Source of the DNA: Sanguibacter suarezii NBRC 16159
GTDB lineage: Bacteria; Actinomycetota; Actinomycetes; Actinomycetales; Cellulomonadaceae
DNA length: 64,000 nt
Reading direction: 5' to 3'
Assembly (NCBI RefSeq): GCF_001552735.1
Contig: NZ_BCRT01000016.1
Coordinates: 248,001 to 312,000 of the forward strand
Position numbers and translations under genes: made by a program. Below, piece after piece: positions 51,912 through 62,100 of the stretch. The stretch's first letter is position 1, and each line of letters opens with the position of its first letter. The notes under the pieces were generated by a model, which worked only from the letters and a program-made list of their open reading frames with translations, was not told the origin of the DNA and ran no database searches.

Positions 51912-53216
51912 ATGACGCGCAAGCACACCCGAATCATGGGGGTGGTGGCCGCCCTCGCGGCAGCCACCCTGGCCCTGAGCTCGTGCGGTTCCGACGACGG
52001 CGGGAACGACGGCGGCACCGATGGCGGGACCTCGAACAGCGCCGGCCAGGTCGAGGTCTTCACCTGGTGGGCCTCGGGCTCGGAGAAGCTCGGGCTCGAC
52101 GCCCTCGTGGAGGTGTTCAACACCCGGCACCCTGACGTGGAGTTCGTCAACGGGGCCGTCGCCGGCGGCGCCGGCTCGGCAGCCAAGGACCTGCTGCAGT
52201 CCCGGCTGCAGACCAACGACCCCCCGGACACCTTCCAGGCCCACGCCGGCGCAGAGCTCACCGACTACATCAACGCCGCGCAGATCGAGGACGTCTCCGA
52301 CCTCTACGAAGAGTTCGAGCTGACCGAGGCCTTCCCCGAGGACCTCATCAGCCGGCTCACCGTCGACGACAAGATCTACTCGATCCCGTCCAACATCCAC
52401 CGTGCCAACATGACCTGGGCGAACCCGACGGTGCTCACCGAGGCTGGGCTCGACCCGACGGCCACCTACGCCACCCTCGACGAGTGGTTCCCGGCCCTGG
52501 ACGCCGTCCAGGCCACCGGCAAGACCCCGCTGTCGATCGCGACCACGTGGACCCAGGTCCACCTGCTCGAGACGGTGCTGCTGTCCGCACTCGGCGACGA
52601 GGCGTACTCCGGGCTGTGGGACGGCACCACGGACTGGAACAGCCCCGAGGTCACCGCAGCGCTGGAAGACTTCGAGAAGCTCATGAGCTACACCAACACC
52701 GACCGCGACGGTCTGGACTGGCCCGACGCCACCCAACAGGTGATCGACGGTCAGGCGGCCTTCAACGTCATGGGCGACTGGGCGGTGGCGGCCTTCGAAG
52801 AAGCCGGCCAGGAGGCCGAGACCGACTTCATCTACTTCCCGGTGCCGGGCACCGACGGCGTCTTCGACTTCCTCGCGGACTCCTTCACCCTGCCGGTCGG
52901 CGCACCGAACGCGGACGGCGCCAAGGCCTGGCTCGAGACCGTCGGCTCCCTCGAAGGCCAGACGGCCTTCAACCAGGCCAAGGGCTCCATCCCCGCACGC
53001 ACGGACGCCGACCCGGCGGACTTCAGCGAGTACCAGCAGACGGCCATCACGTCCTTCGCGGACGACACGATCGTCTCCTCCCTCGCCCACGGCGCGGCCA
53101 CCCCGGTGGCCACGCTCAACGCCATCACGGACGCGACGAGCAAGTTCACCTCCGGGGGCTCGGACCTGGCCTCCTTCCAGAGCGAGCTGGCCGCAGCGGC
53201 AGGCTCAGGCAGCTGA
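51912..53216 (+). CDS. CUT1 sugar-binding lipoprotein (glucose/mannose-binding-like)
   Basis: This 434-residue lipoprotein has the lipobox LSSC (Cys near 25), a Gly/Asp-rich linker and a COG1653-type binding fold starting VEVFTWWASGSEK near residue 48. The WWASGSEK start and SIPSNIHRANMTW segment resemble binding proteins of glucose/mannose ABC importers rather than maltose ones; the ligand is inferred. GGAGG lies about 12 bases before the ATG at 51912. It leads a three-gene operon with two permeases and no ATPase. Confidence 0.87.
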   Translation: MTRKHTRIMGVVAALAAATLALSSCGSDDGGNDGGTDGGTSNSAGQVEVFTWWASGSEKLGLDALVEVFNTRHPDVEFVNGAVAGGAGSAAKDLLQSRLQTNDPPDTFQAHAGAELTDYINAAQIEDVSDLYEEFELTEAFPEDLISRLTVDDKIYSIPSNIHRANMTWANPTVLTEAGLDPTATYATLDEWFPALDAVQATGKTPLSIATTWTQVHLLETVLLSALGDEAYSGLWDGTTDWNSPEVTAALEDFEKLMSYTNTDRDGLDWPDATQQVIDGQAAFNVMGDWAVAAFEEAGQEAETDFIYFPVPGTDGVFDFLADSFTLPVGAPNADGAKAWLETVGSLEGQTAFNQAKGSIPARTDADPADFSEYQQTAITSFADDTIVSSLAHGAATPVATLNAITDATSKFTSGGSDLASFQSELAAAAGSGS

Positions 53217-53261
53217 CACGAGCGCGCCGTCCCCCGTCCCGCTCGAGGAAGAGGCACCGAC

Positions 53262-54164
53262 GTGTTCCGAAAGTTCCGGCACTGGGGACCGCCCCTGCTG
53301 CTCATCTCCCCGACGCTGATCGTGCTGGGGATCTTCGTCTACGGCCTGATCGCCGTCAACATCAACACCTCGCTCACCGACGCCAACGACGCCGCGCGCT
53401 CGGTGGGCAGCGAACCGTCCACCTTCGTCGGGCTGGACAACTACGCCGAGCTGCTGGGGTCGCAGGACTTCCAGCACTCCCTGCGCAACCTCGTGCTCTA
53501 CACGGTCGTCTTCCTCGTGGGGACGATGGCCTTCGGCTTCCTGTGGGCCTGGCTGCTCGACCGGCCGGTGCGGTTCGAAGGCTTCTACCGCTCCATCTAC
53601 CTCTTCCCCATGGCCGTGTCCTTCATCGCCTCGGGCGTGGTCTGGCGGTGGCTGCTCAACTCCAACCAGGGAGAGTCGGCCCTCGGCCTCAACCGGCTCT
53701 TCCAGATGGTCGGCCTGGGGTTCTTGCAGAACAACTGGTGGAACAACATCAACGTCGGCATCGCCGCGATCGCCATCCCCGCCATCTGGCAGCTGTCCGG
53801 CTACGTCATGGCCCTGTTTCTCGCCGGCTTCCGGGGCATCCCCGATGAGCTGCGGGAGGCAGGGCGCATGGATGGTGCCTCGGAGTGGAAGCTCTATCGC
53901 TTCGTCATCTTCCCCCAGCTCGGCCCTGTCGCGCTGGCTGCGGTCATCATCATCGGTCACATGTCGCTCAAGGCCTTCGACCTCATCATGTCCATCTCCA
54001 AGCCGGCGAACTATCAGACCAAGGTTCCCGCGGTGGACATGTACATCCTCAAGTCGAGCTTCGACTACGCGAGCGCGGCGGCCGTGGGCACGATCCTGCT
54101 GGTCATCGTCGGGGTGCTGGTGGTCCCCTACCTCATCCACAACCACCGGGAAGGCCGGTCATGA
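53262..54164 (+). CDS. CUT1 sugar ABC permease, MalF-like
   Basis: This 300-residue permease has six transmembrane helices and the cytoplasmic EAA loop (ELREAGRMDGASEWKLYRFV, about 205-224) that docks the ATPase. GAGGAAGAGG precedes the GTG at 53262. Its stop overlaps the start of the second permease (ATGA). It pairs with that protein to form the channel for the binding protein encoded just upstream. Confidence 0.92.
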   Translation: MFRKFRHWGPPLLLISPTLIVLGIFVYGLIAVNINTSLTDANDAARSVGSEPSTFVGLDNYAELLGSQDFQHSLRNLVLYTVVFLVGTMAFGFLWAWLLDRPVRFEGFYRSIYLFPMAVSFIASGVVWRWLLNSNQGESALGLNRLFQMVGLGFLQNNWWNNINVGIAAIAIPAIWQLSGYVMALFLAGFRGIPDELREAGRMDGASEWKLYRFVIFPQLGPVALAAVIIIGHMSLKAFDLIMSISKPANYQTKVPAVDMYILKSSFDYASAAAVGTILLVIVGVLVVPYLIHNHREGRS

Positions 54165-55069
54165 CCACCGCCGCCGCTGCTGCCGCTGCCGCTGCCGCGG
54201 AGCTCACCACCCCGATCAGGCCTGCCAGCCGTGCCAAGGCACCCGTCGGCCGGTTCTCGGCCGGGCGCACCATCCGGTATGCGCTGCTGCTCGTGTTCGT
54301 CATGATCGTCCTCGTCCCGGTGTACGTGCTCGTCGTGACGAGCTTCAAGGGCGCCGGTGACGCGAGCCCGGCGCGCGCCTGGAACCTCCCGCAGATCTGG
54401 ACGACGGAGAACTGGCGGACGGCGTGGGAGACGCTCTCCCCCGCGCTCGGTCGCACCTTCCAGATGGTCATCCCGGCCGCGATCATCTCGTCCGTGCTCG
54501 GCTCGCTCAACGGGTTCGTGCTCTCGCGGTGGCGCTTCCGCGGCGCGGACATCGTCTTCACCCTGATCCTGTTCGGGATGTTCATCCCCTACCAGGCGGT
54601 CATCATCCCGCTGTCCCAGATCGTGGTGCAGGTCGGCCTGCCCAGCGGCGTGCCGACCCTGATCTTCCTGCACGTGATCTACGGGCTGCCGATCACCACG
54701 CTGATCTTCCGCAACTACTACCAGTCGATCCCCCACGAGCTCATCGAGGCGGCCCGGATCGACGGGGCCGGGATGCTGCGGACGTACTACTCCGTCGTGC
54801 TGCCCATCTCGGTGCCGAGCTTCGTCGTCGTGCTCATCTGGCAGTTCACCTCGGCGTGGAACGACTTCCTCTTCGCCGTGTTCTTCTCCTCCAGCCAGAA
54901 CGGACCGGTGACGCTGGCCCTGAACAACCTCGCCAACGGCGCCATGCTGCAGAACTACGGCGTGTCCATGGCCGGGGCGCTGCTGGCCAGCTTCCCCACC
55001 CTGCTCGTCTACATCCTGCTCGGCAGGTACTTCATCGGCGGGCTGATGTCTGGCTCGGTCAAGGGCTGA
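54161..55069 (+). CDS. CUT1 sugar ABC permease, MalG-like
   Basis: This 302-residue permease begins with an unusual run of about eleven alanines, then has six transmembrane helices and the EAA loop (ELIEAARIDGAGMLRTYYSV, about 198-217). The ATG overlaps the MalF-like stop by four bases, so the pair is coupled. No ATPase gene follows; a shared MsiK-type ATPase encoded elsewhere is the usual solution in actinobacteria. It is convergent with the DUF2752 gene, seven bases away. Confidence 0.92.
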   Translation: MTTAAAAAAAAAAELTTPIRPASRAKAPVGRFSAGRTIRYALLLVFVMIVLVPVYVLVVTSFKGAGDASPARAWNLPQIWTTENWRTAWETLSPALGRTFQMVIPAAIISSVLGSLNGFVLSRWRFRGADIVFTLILFGMFIPYQAVIIPLSQIVVQVGLPSGVPTLIFLHVIYGLPITTLIFRNYYQSIPHELIEAARIDGAGMLRTYYSVVLPISVPSFVVVLIWQFTSAWNDFLFAVFFSSSQNGPVTLALNNLANGAMLQNYGVSMAGALLASFPTLLVYILLGRYFIGGLMSGSVKG

Positions 55070-55076
55070 GGCCGGC

Positions 55077-55553
55077 TCAGGGCAAGACGCCGCCGGGCGC
55101 CAACCAGGGCGCCAGCGCGGGCACGTTGCGCAGGACCGCATAGGCGAGGACGACGGCGAGCGGGGCCGCCCACATCCACGCCGCGACCTGGAGGTCGAGG
55201 CGTCTGCCCCGCCACGCGCGCAGGAGCCACGCGACCCATGCCAGGACCAGGACGGGGACCACCAGGACCCACAACGGGTTCATGGACCAGGCGCTCACGA
55301 GGTCGAGGTGAGCCAGGTCGGCGGTGGCACGCAGGGCACCGCAGCCGGGGCAGTAGACGCCCAGCAGCCACAGGCTCGGGCAGGTGCCGTACTGCCCGGG
55401 GGTGTGCGGGCTGACCGTGGCCAGGAGCGTCGTCGCGCCTGCCACGGCGGCTGCGGTGAGCAGCGGCGGACGCAGCCGGCGCCACCGACCGTGCTCCGCG
55501 CGGGCTGGTGAGAGCCCGCTGGAGCGGTCGGTGGCGCCGGGTGCGTGGTGCAT
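55077..55553 (-). CDS. DUF2752 membrane protein
   Basis: This 158-residue protein has three to four transmembrane segments and the DUF2752 core with LLGVYCPGCGALRATADLAHLD near residue 68, where the CPGCGALRA motif is diagnostic. The role of the family is unknown. I chose ATG 55553, which places MHHAPG at the start; the longer reading overlaps the upstream gene. The upstream DUF4190 gene ends five bases before, so the two are probably cotranscribed. Confidence 0.85.
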   Translation of the reverse strand: MHHAPGATDRSSGLSPARAEHGRWRRLRPPLLTAAAVAGATTLLATVSPHTPGQYGTCPSLWLLGVYCPGCGALRATADLAHLDLVSAWSMNPLWVLVVPVLVLAWVAWLLRAWRGRRLDLQVAAWMWAAPLAVVLAYAVLRNVPALAPWLAPGGVLP

Positions 55554-55558
55554 GAGCG

Positions 55559-56032
55559 TCAGAGGTTGTCGAAGGCCGAGAACCCGGTCGAGGCCTGGAC
55601 GATGAGCCCGATGATCGAGAAGGCGATGGAGATCCACCCCATGACGATGCCCGCGGTCGCCATGGTGCCGTTGTTGGCGAGCCCGGCGGCCACAGCCTGC
55701 TTCGACTTGTTGCCCAGGATCACCGCGGGGATGCCGGCGAACAGACCACAGCAGACGAGGGAGACGATGCCGAGGATCATCGACCACAGGCCGAGGTTGT
55801 TCTTGGAGACGTTGCCGCCGTAGGGGAAGTCCTGGCCGCCATAGGGCGGCTGACCACCGTACGGGGGCTGGCCACCATAGGGCGGCTGGCCGCCGTAGGG
55901 AGGCTGTCCACCATAAGGTGGCTGACCACCGTAGGGGGGCTGACCGTCGGCGGGCGGCTGCTGGCCTCCGTACGGTGACGAGTCACCGTCTTGAGGGCCC
56001 TTGGAGAACGGGTCTTGCGGCGGGTACGTCAT
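55559..56032 (-). CDS. DUF4190 membrane protein with PPYGGQ repeats
   Basis: This 157-residue protein has a Pro/Gly/Tyr/Gln-rich N-terminus with six perfect PPYGGQ units (residues 32-67) and a C-terminal DUF4190 domain of two transmembrane helices (about 85-108 and 122-145; GIVSLVCCGLFAGIPAVILG). Such proteins are common in actinobacterial membranes and have no assigned activity. The flexible repeat probably lies in the cytosol. It sits upstream of the DUF2752 gene, a pairing seen in related genomes. Confidence 0.82.
   Translation of the reverse strand: MTYPPQDPFSKGPQDGDSSPYGGQQPPADGQPPYGGQPPYGGQPPYGGQPPYGGQPPYGGQPPYGGQDFPYGGNVSKNNLGLWSMILGIVSLVCCGLFAGIPAVILGNKSKQAVAAGLANNGTMATAGIVMGWISIAFSIIGLIVQASTGFSAFDNL
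55832..55939 (-). repeat. Six 18-bp tandem repeats encoding PPYGGQ
   Basis: Six in-frame copies of an 18-bp unit encode PPYGGQ. Third-position differences between copies keep the array from being perfectly identical. Copy number could vary between strains without breaking the frame. Confidence 0.8.
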
Positions 56033-56149
56033 CGTCGCGATCCAGTCGTTCGGTGATCGCCCGGGCGATCAGGTGATGGAGAGGACGGGACCGCACATCG
56101 CAGCCCGTCGGGACCCTCGTATGGTACGCACTATGGGTCGTCTTCACGA

Positions 56150-59100
56150 TCAGCACACGCTCCGCGCACGGGAGGCCGCAGACCGACGTCGCGCCACGAG
56201 GTAGACGCCCGCGCCTGCCACGAGCAGGAGCCCGCCGAGCAAGGCGATGACCGGGGAGAACCCGGTCGCTCCGAGGCCTCCTGGGCCCCCGACGACGGCG
56301 ACCACCCGCAGCGGGGCGCTGGCCTCGCGGGCGGACGTCAGGCCGACCACCCGGATCGAGTGCTCTCCGACCTCCGTCCCGAGCGGGACGGTGACCGTCA
56401 CGGAGATGGAACCGTTCGCGTCCGCGACCTGCGCCACGAGCAGCTGCGGGGTGGAGCGGATCCACACCTGCACCGTCTCCCCCGGAGCGAAGCCGGTCCC
56501 GGACACCGTGATCGAGTCACCGGGACGGACCGACGACTCCGAGAGGGAGATGCTCGCTTCAAGGTCGGTCGGGTCGGTCGGTGTGGGCGGGTCGACGGGA
56601 GTCGTCGCCTGCGCCTCGTCGAGGACCGCAACCGTCCGCGCCGGCACGGTGACCTGACCGGTCGAGGCGTCCCAGGTGGTCGAGCGGACCACCGGGTCCG
56701 CGCCGTCGGCCTGCACCTGCGAGAGGGTCAGCTCGTGGCCGATCAGCGGCTCGACGGTCTCGGTGACAGCCTCCGGGCTGGCGTTGAAGACGACGAGCAT
56801 GCCAGCCAGCGCGGGGTCGACGTCGGCCCCGACGGTGTCGTCGACGCGCATGACGATCACACCCGGCGTCGCATCAGCACCCGAGCCGGGGAAGGTGACC
56901 TTCTCCTGGATCAGCGCACCCGTCCCGAGCCGGAACAGCGGCGTGGAGTACCGCAGCCGCAGCAGATCCTGGGCGCTGGCGGTCGCGGCCGTGATGTCCG
57001 CGGTCGCCGGCTTGAGCGCCGGGTTCGCCAGCAGCGGTCCCTGCACAGCCCACTTGTCGCCGTTCTTGCCCTCCCCCGGGAGCCCCACCCCGAAGTTGTT
57101 CTGGGTGCCGGTCCAGTCGATCGCGTTGAAGTGGTCACCGGAGTTGTAGCTGTCCCGGTCCAGGGACTTGCTGCGCAGCAGGTCCGTGCCCGCGTGCCAG
57201 AACGACGGCGTCTGGGACAGCGCCGCCGTCGCCAGCGACAGCGTGTTCATCCGCACCCGGTCCGCCATGGACGTGTCCACCGGCAGCTTGAGCGTGAGGA
57301 TGTCGAAGAGCGTCTCGTTGTCGTGGGCGTCGACGTAGGTGACGACCTCCTCGGGCGAGTCGGCGTACCCGGCCGGGGCACCGCGGTAGTCGATCTCGTC
57401 ACCGCGCTGCACCTGCCCCGACGACGTCTGGAAGGAGAACTCCCGCAGGTTCCCCGCGAGGCCCAGACGGACCAGGTCGCTCTGGTGGGCGAGGCCCTCG
57501 AGCTCCTCGGCCGACCCGTCGTTGACCGTCGACTCGTCACCCTGGCGGGCCGGCCGCCCGTTCGGGTCGGTGCCCAGCCCCGTGCCGAAGCCCTGCTCGA
57601 ACAGCGAGGCGCCGTCGACCGGGCTGCCGCCGTGCACGGCGTCGCGCAGGCGGTCCGAGAAGGTCCCGATGCCGGTTCCCCCGAGCTGGCCCTGGGTGGC
57701 CTGGGTGAAGCGGGCGTTGTCTGCGATCTCCCCGAAGTTCCAGCCCTCGCCGTAGAGGTAGATCGAGGCCCCGTCCACGCCGTCGTCGGCGAGGGTCAGC
57801 GCGTCGAGGGCGGCCCGGACGGCGAGCATGTTCTCCCGGGAGTGGTGACCCATGAGGTCGAAGCGGAACCCGTCCACGTGGTAGTCGCGGGCCCAGGTGA
57901 CGACAGAGTCGACCATGAGGCGTTGCGCCATGGCGTTCTCGGTCGCGACGTTCTCGCAGCACGTGGAGGTCTCCACGGTCCCGGTCGCGCTGAGCCGGTG
58001 GTAATACCCGGGGACCACCCGGTCAAGGACCGACCTGGCGACCTGGCCGCTCGCCGCGGTGTGGTTGAACACCTGGTCGAGAACCACCTGCAGGCCGCTG
58101 CCGTGCAGCGCACCGACCATGGAGCGGAACTCCGCGGTGCGAGCGCCACCCACCTGGTTGCCCGCGGTCGCGTAGGACCCTTCGGCCACCTGGAAGTGCA
58201 GCGGGTCGTAGCCCCAGTTGAAGCCGTCCTCGTCCGCGATCGCGGCGACCGCCGCCTGCTGCTCGGTCGAGTCCGGGGCGAAGCCGCTCAGGTCCCCGGT
58301 CACCGCCTGAGCCGCACGGTCCTCCTCGATCGTGGCGATGTCGAAGGTCGGCAGCAGGTGGACCGTGTTGAGGCCCGCCTCCGCGAGGGTGCGCAGGTGC
58401 TTCATCCCGGCAGAGTCGCGGGTGAAGGCCTTGTACGTGCCGCGCTCGGCCTCGGGCACCGACTCGTCGGTGATGGAGAAGTCCCGCACGTGCAGCTCGT
58501 AGATGCTGCGGTCCACGTCGCGCTCGATGATCGGCGCAGGCGTGCCGGACCACACCGTCGGCGCGAAGGCCGGGTCGGCGAGGTCCACCAGGACGGAGTG
58601 CGTGGAGTTGACCGTCAGACCGGTCGAGTACGGGTCGGTGACCACGTTGTGCTCGACCGCCCCGGTGGAGTGGACGAACACCTCGACGTCGTAGACGTAG
58701 GCCGCGTCCTTCCAGCTCGCCTCGCCCGGGGTGGACCAGGTGCCGTCGCTCGCACGGGTGGCGGCGACCCGGACCGGGTCGCCGGTGACCGCGCCGTCGC
58801 CGTCGGGCCAGACGGTCGTGGTCACGGACTTCGCCGTCGGTGCCCACAGGGTCAGGCTCGGCGTCCCGGCGGACCAGGTCGCTCCGAGGGTGCGGTCCGC
58901 GGAGACTGCGAACACGTCGTCGACCACACCGGCGATCTGCACCCCGGTGGAGAACTCCAGCCCCTGCGGCCCCGACTGGGTCACCCGCAGCTGGCCGGTG
59001 AGCAGCTCGGCGACCGCCGCAGCGTCCACCTCGCCACCCAGACGCAGCGCCAGGTAGCCCGCCACGTGCGGGAAGGCCTCGCGCAGGTCGGCGGGCAGGC

Positions 59101-62100
59101 CGCCGTCGAGCAGGGTCAGCGGCAGGTCGGCGCCACCGGCCGGCGTGGTGACCACGCCGTCCGCGACCGTGATGCCACCGGTCGGGGCGCCGTGCAGGGT
59201 CCACGTCCGGGTGGCGAGGTCAGCACCCGCCGGGAGCGCCGACGTCGGGACGGCCAGGGTCTGTGCGTCGAGCCAGTAGGCCTGGTCGCCGTCGCCGGGG
59301 ACGGAGTCGTCGGCAGCGACGGTGAACAGCCCCGTTGCGGAGTCGAAGCGGAAGACCATCGTCGCCCAGTCGGTGGGGACGGTGAAGACGACGTCGTCGC
59401 CCGGGTAGGCCTCGTCCCAGCTCAGGCCGAAGGCGGCCTTGGCCTCGTAGGTCCCCTGCGGGAGACGGTCGGTCTCCAGCTGGTAGACGCCGCCGTCGCG
59501 CTCGTAGTTCTGCAACCACGACGCCAGGCACGCGGGATCCCAGTCGGCGGCGCAGCCCAGCTCGCTCTGCATGCTCCCGGCGACCACGGCGATCCGGCCC
59601 TGGGTGCTGCCGGGGAAGAAGTGCGTGACGAAGTGCGAGGAGTCGTCGTAGACGAAGGTCACCGTGGCGGCGGCCGGGAGGGTGAAGGAGATGTTGTCCC
59701 CGCCCGAGACCCGCGTCACGCCGTAGTTCTCGTTCCAGGAGTGGTCGATGACGGCCTTGTACTCGTAGGTGCCGGCCGGCAGGTCGAAGGACTGGGAGAA
59801 CACCGACCCGCTGCGCTCGGTCAGCTCTGCCGCGACGCAGGTCTCCTGCCAGTTCGCCGAGCAGCCCATCGCGAGGTTGACGGTTCCCGCGACGGAGACG
59901 GTGACGTCACGCAGCGGGGTGGGGCCGTCCGTGACCGGCGGGGCGGCCGTCGCTGCGGTGAGCACCCCGGACAGCGGATCGAAGGTGAAGGTGACCAGCG
60001 GCGACTCCGCGGTCACCGTGAAGGTCACGTCAGCCCCGGACGCGTCGCCGTAGCTCGTGTCCCAGGACAGGTCCCGGATCGCCTTGACCTTGTAGGGCCC
60101 CGGAGCGAGCGCGTCGGTCGCATAGGTGTACGTGCCGTCCGCGGCTGCCAGGAGCTGGGCCCCGAGGCAGGCGTCGGAGAAGTCCGCCGCGCAGCCCAGC
60201 TGCGTCTGGAAGTCCCCGGCCAGGGTGTAGAGCGGCGCCCCGGCGGGCACGCTCGCCCCGAGCTTGGTCGCCGGGTCGAAGTAGAAGGTCCGGTCTCCCC
60301 CGGGGTGGGTGTAGCTGTAGTTGCCCGTCGTGGAGTTGTGCACGCCGCCGACGCCGTAGTTGTCGCTCCAGTCCCCACCGAAGGCGTACTTGTGCTCGTA
60401 GGTCCCCGCCGTGATGGCGAAGGTGCCCGAGTAGAGACCGTTGGCACCCTGGACGAGCTCTCCACCGAAGCACCCGGGGGCCCAGCTCGCACAGCCCATG
60501 GAGGCACCGTGGCTGCCCGGGACGGTGAGCCGGTCGCTCGGGTCGACCACGACGGGAGTGCCCGCGCCGTGGTCGTCGCCGATGCTCGCCGAGACGACGG
60601 TCTGGGTGAGGGCGCCTGCGGCGTCGCGCACGACGGCGCGGTACTCCACGAGGGTGCCGGCGGCCAGGGAGCTGACGTCGTGGAAGAGGCGCGGGGTGGC
60701 GGTGTCCACGGTGCCGAGCAGGGTCCAGCCGGCGGCCCCGGCGACGCGGTAGGAGATCGAGGTCTCCGCGTAACGCTCGGTGCCGAGGTCGACGGCGATC
60801 TCCTGGAGCCCAGCCAGGCCCTGACCGAGGGCCGGGGTGGTGAACTCCGGCGTGATCGGCGCGGCGTCCGCGGTGAGCGGCGAACCGGCCACCAGGACGA
60901 CGGCGGACAGCGCCGGCACGGTCACCGAGACGGTGCCGTCGGCGGCGGAGGTGACCGCGTCGGCGGTCCCGTACAGCGGGGTGAAGCTGGCCGACGGCGT
61001 CAGGGCGGTCAGCTCAGCCGTCGTCGCCTCGGTCGCGTTGTTCACCGCGACGAGGTACTCGACCGGTGCGGTGGCGGCGGTGTCCACGCGGGAGAATGCG
61101 TAGACGCCGGTGCCCGCGGAGACGAACTGCTCGATCTGCGCGCCGTCGGACAGCGCCGGGTGGGCGGTGCGCAGCGTGGCAAGCTCGGCGATGTGGGTGT
61201 AGAGCGGCGCCGTCGTGGAGTAGTGGTCGCCGGCGCCTGAGGAGCCGTCCAGCAACAGCTGGTCGCGGAACTCAGGGACCTGGGAGTCGAAGAGGGACTG
61301 GCGGGCGTTCTTGTCCTTGCCGTCGCCGCCGCTGCCGATGAAGCCCTGCTCGTCGCCGTAGTAGACGACAGGCTGTCCACGGGTGAGATACATGAGGGAG
61401 TGCGCGAGCTCGCTGCGCTGGAGCGCGTCGGGCTGGTCCTTGATGACGTAGCCGAGCCGGCCCATGTCGTGGTTGCCCAGGAAGGTGGGCAGCGCGTGGG
61501 CGTTCTTCGTGGCGGTCGTGTAGTAGTCGTCGCCGGCGAACAACAGCTGCAGGCCCTTGGCGGTGTTGCCGTTGGCGTAGGAGGAGGCGGCCGACTGGTA
61601 GGTGAAGTCGAGCACGGAGTCCATGTCCGTGGTGCGCACGTAGGGCGAGAGCTTGGTCGGGTCGGCGTCGTAGATCTCGCCGAACATGAAGAACTCGGGG
61701 TTGCCCGTGGCGGCCTTGATCCCGGTGGTCCACTGCTCCCAGAAGGAGAAGTCCACGTGCTTGACCGTGTCGATGCGGAAGCCGTCGATCCCGGACTTCG
61801 CCCAGAAGGAGTAGATGTCGACGAACCCGTCCACGACGCTCTGCTGGGAGGTGTCGAGGTCGTCGAGGCCGTCGAAGTCACCGAGGATGACCGACGGGCC
61901 GTCCCAGGTGGAGTTGCCGCGGTTGTTGTAGTGGCTCGGGTCGTTGAGCCACGCCGGCTGCTTGACGTTCTCGAGGCCGATCGGGATGAACGGGGTGTAC
62001 GGCCCCTCCGGCGGGGCGCGGAAGGTGTAGATGCCCTCGGTGTAGTCGATGATGTCCGCGGTGTGGTTGGCGATGATGTCGAAGTAGACCTTCATGCCCT

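Noticed and set aside
55832-55939. Tandem repeat considered as a CRISPR array
   Set aside because: The units are in frame, encode PPYGGQ and have no spacers.
56360-61240. A 1626-codon open frame antisense to the amylopullulanase
   Set aside because: It is a shadow of GC-rich third positions in the real gene, with no recognisable domain and a Arg/Gly/Val-rich composition.
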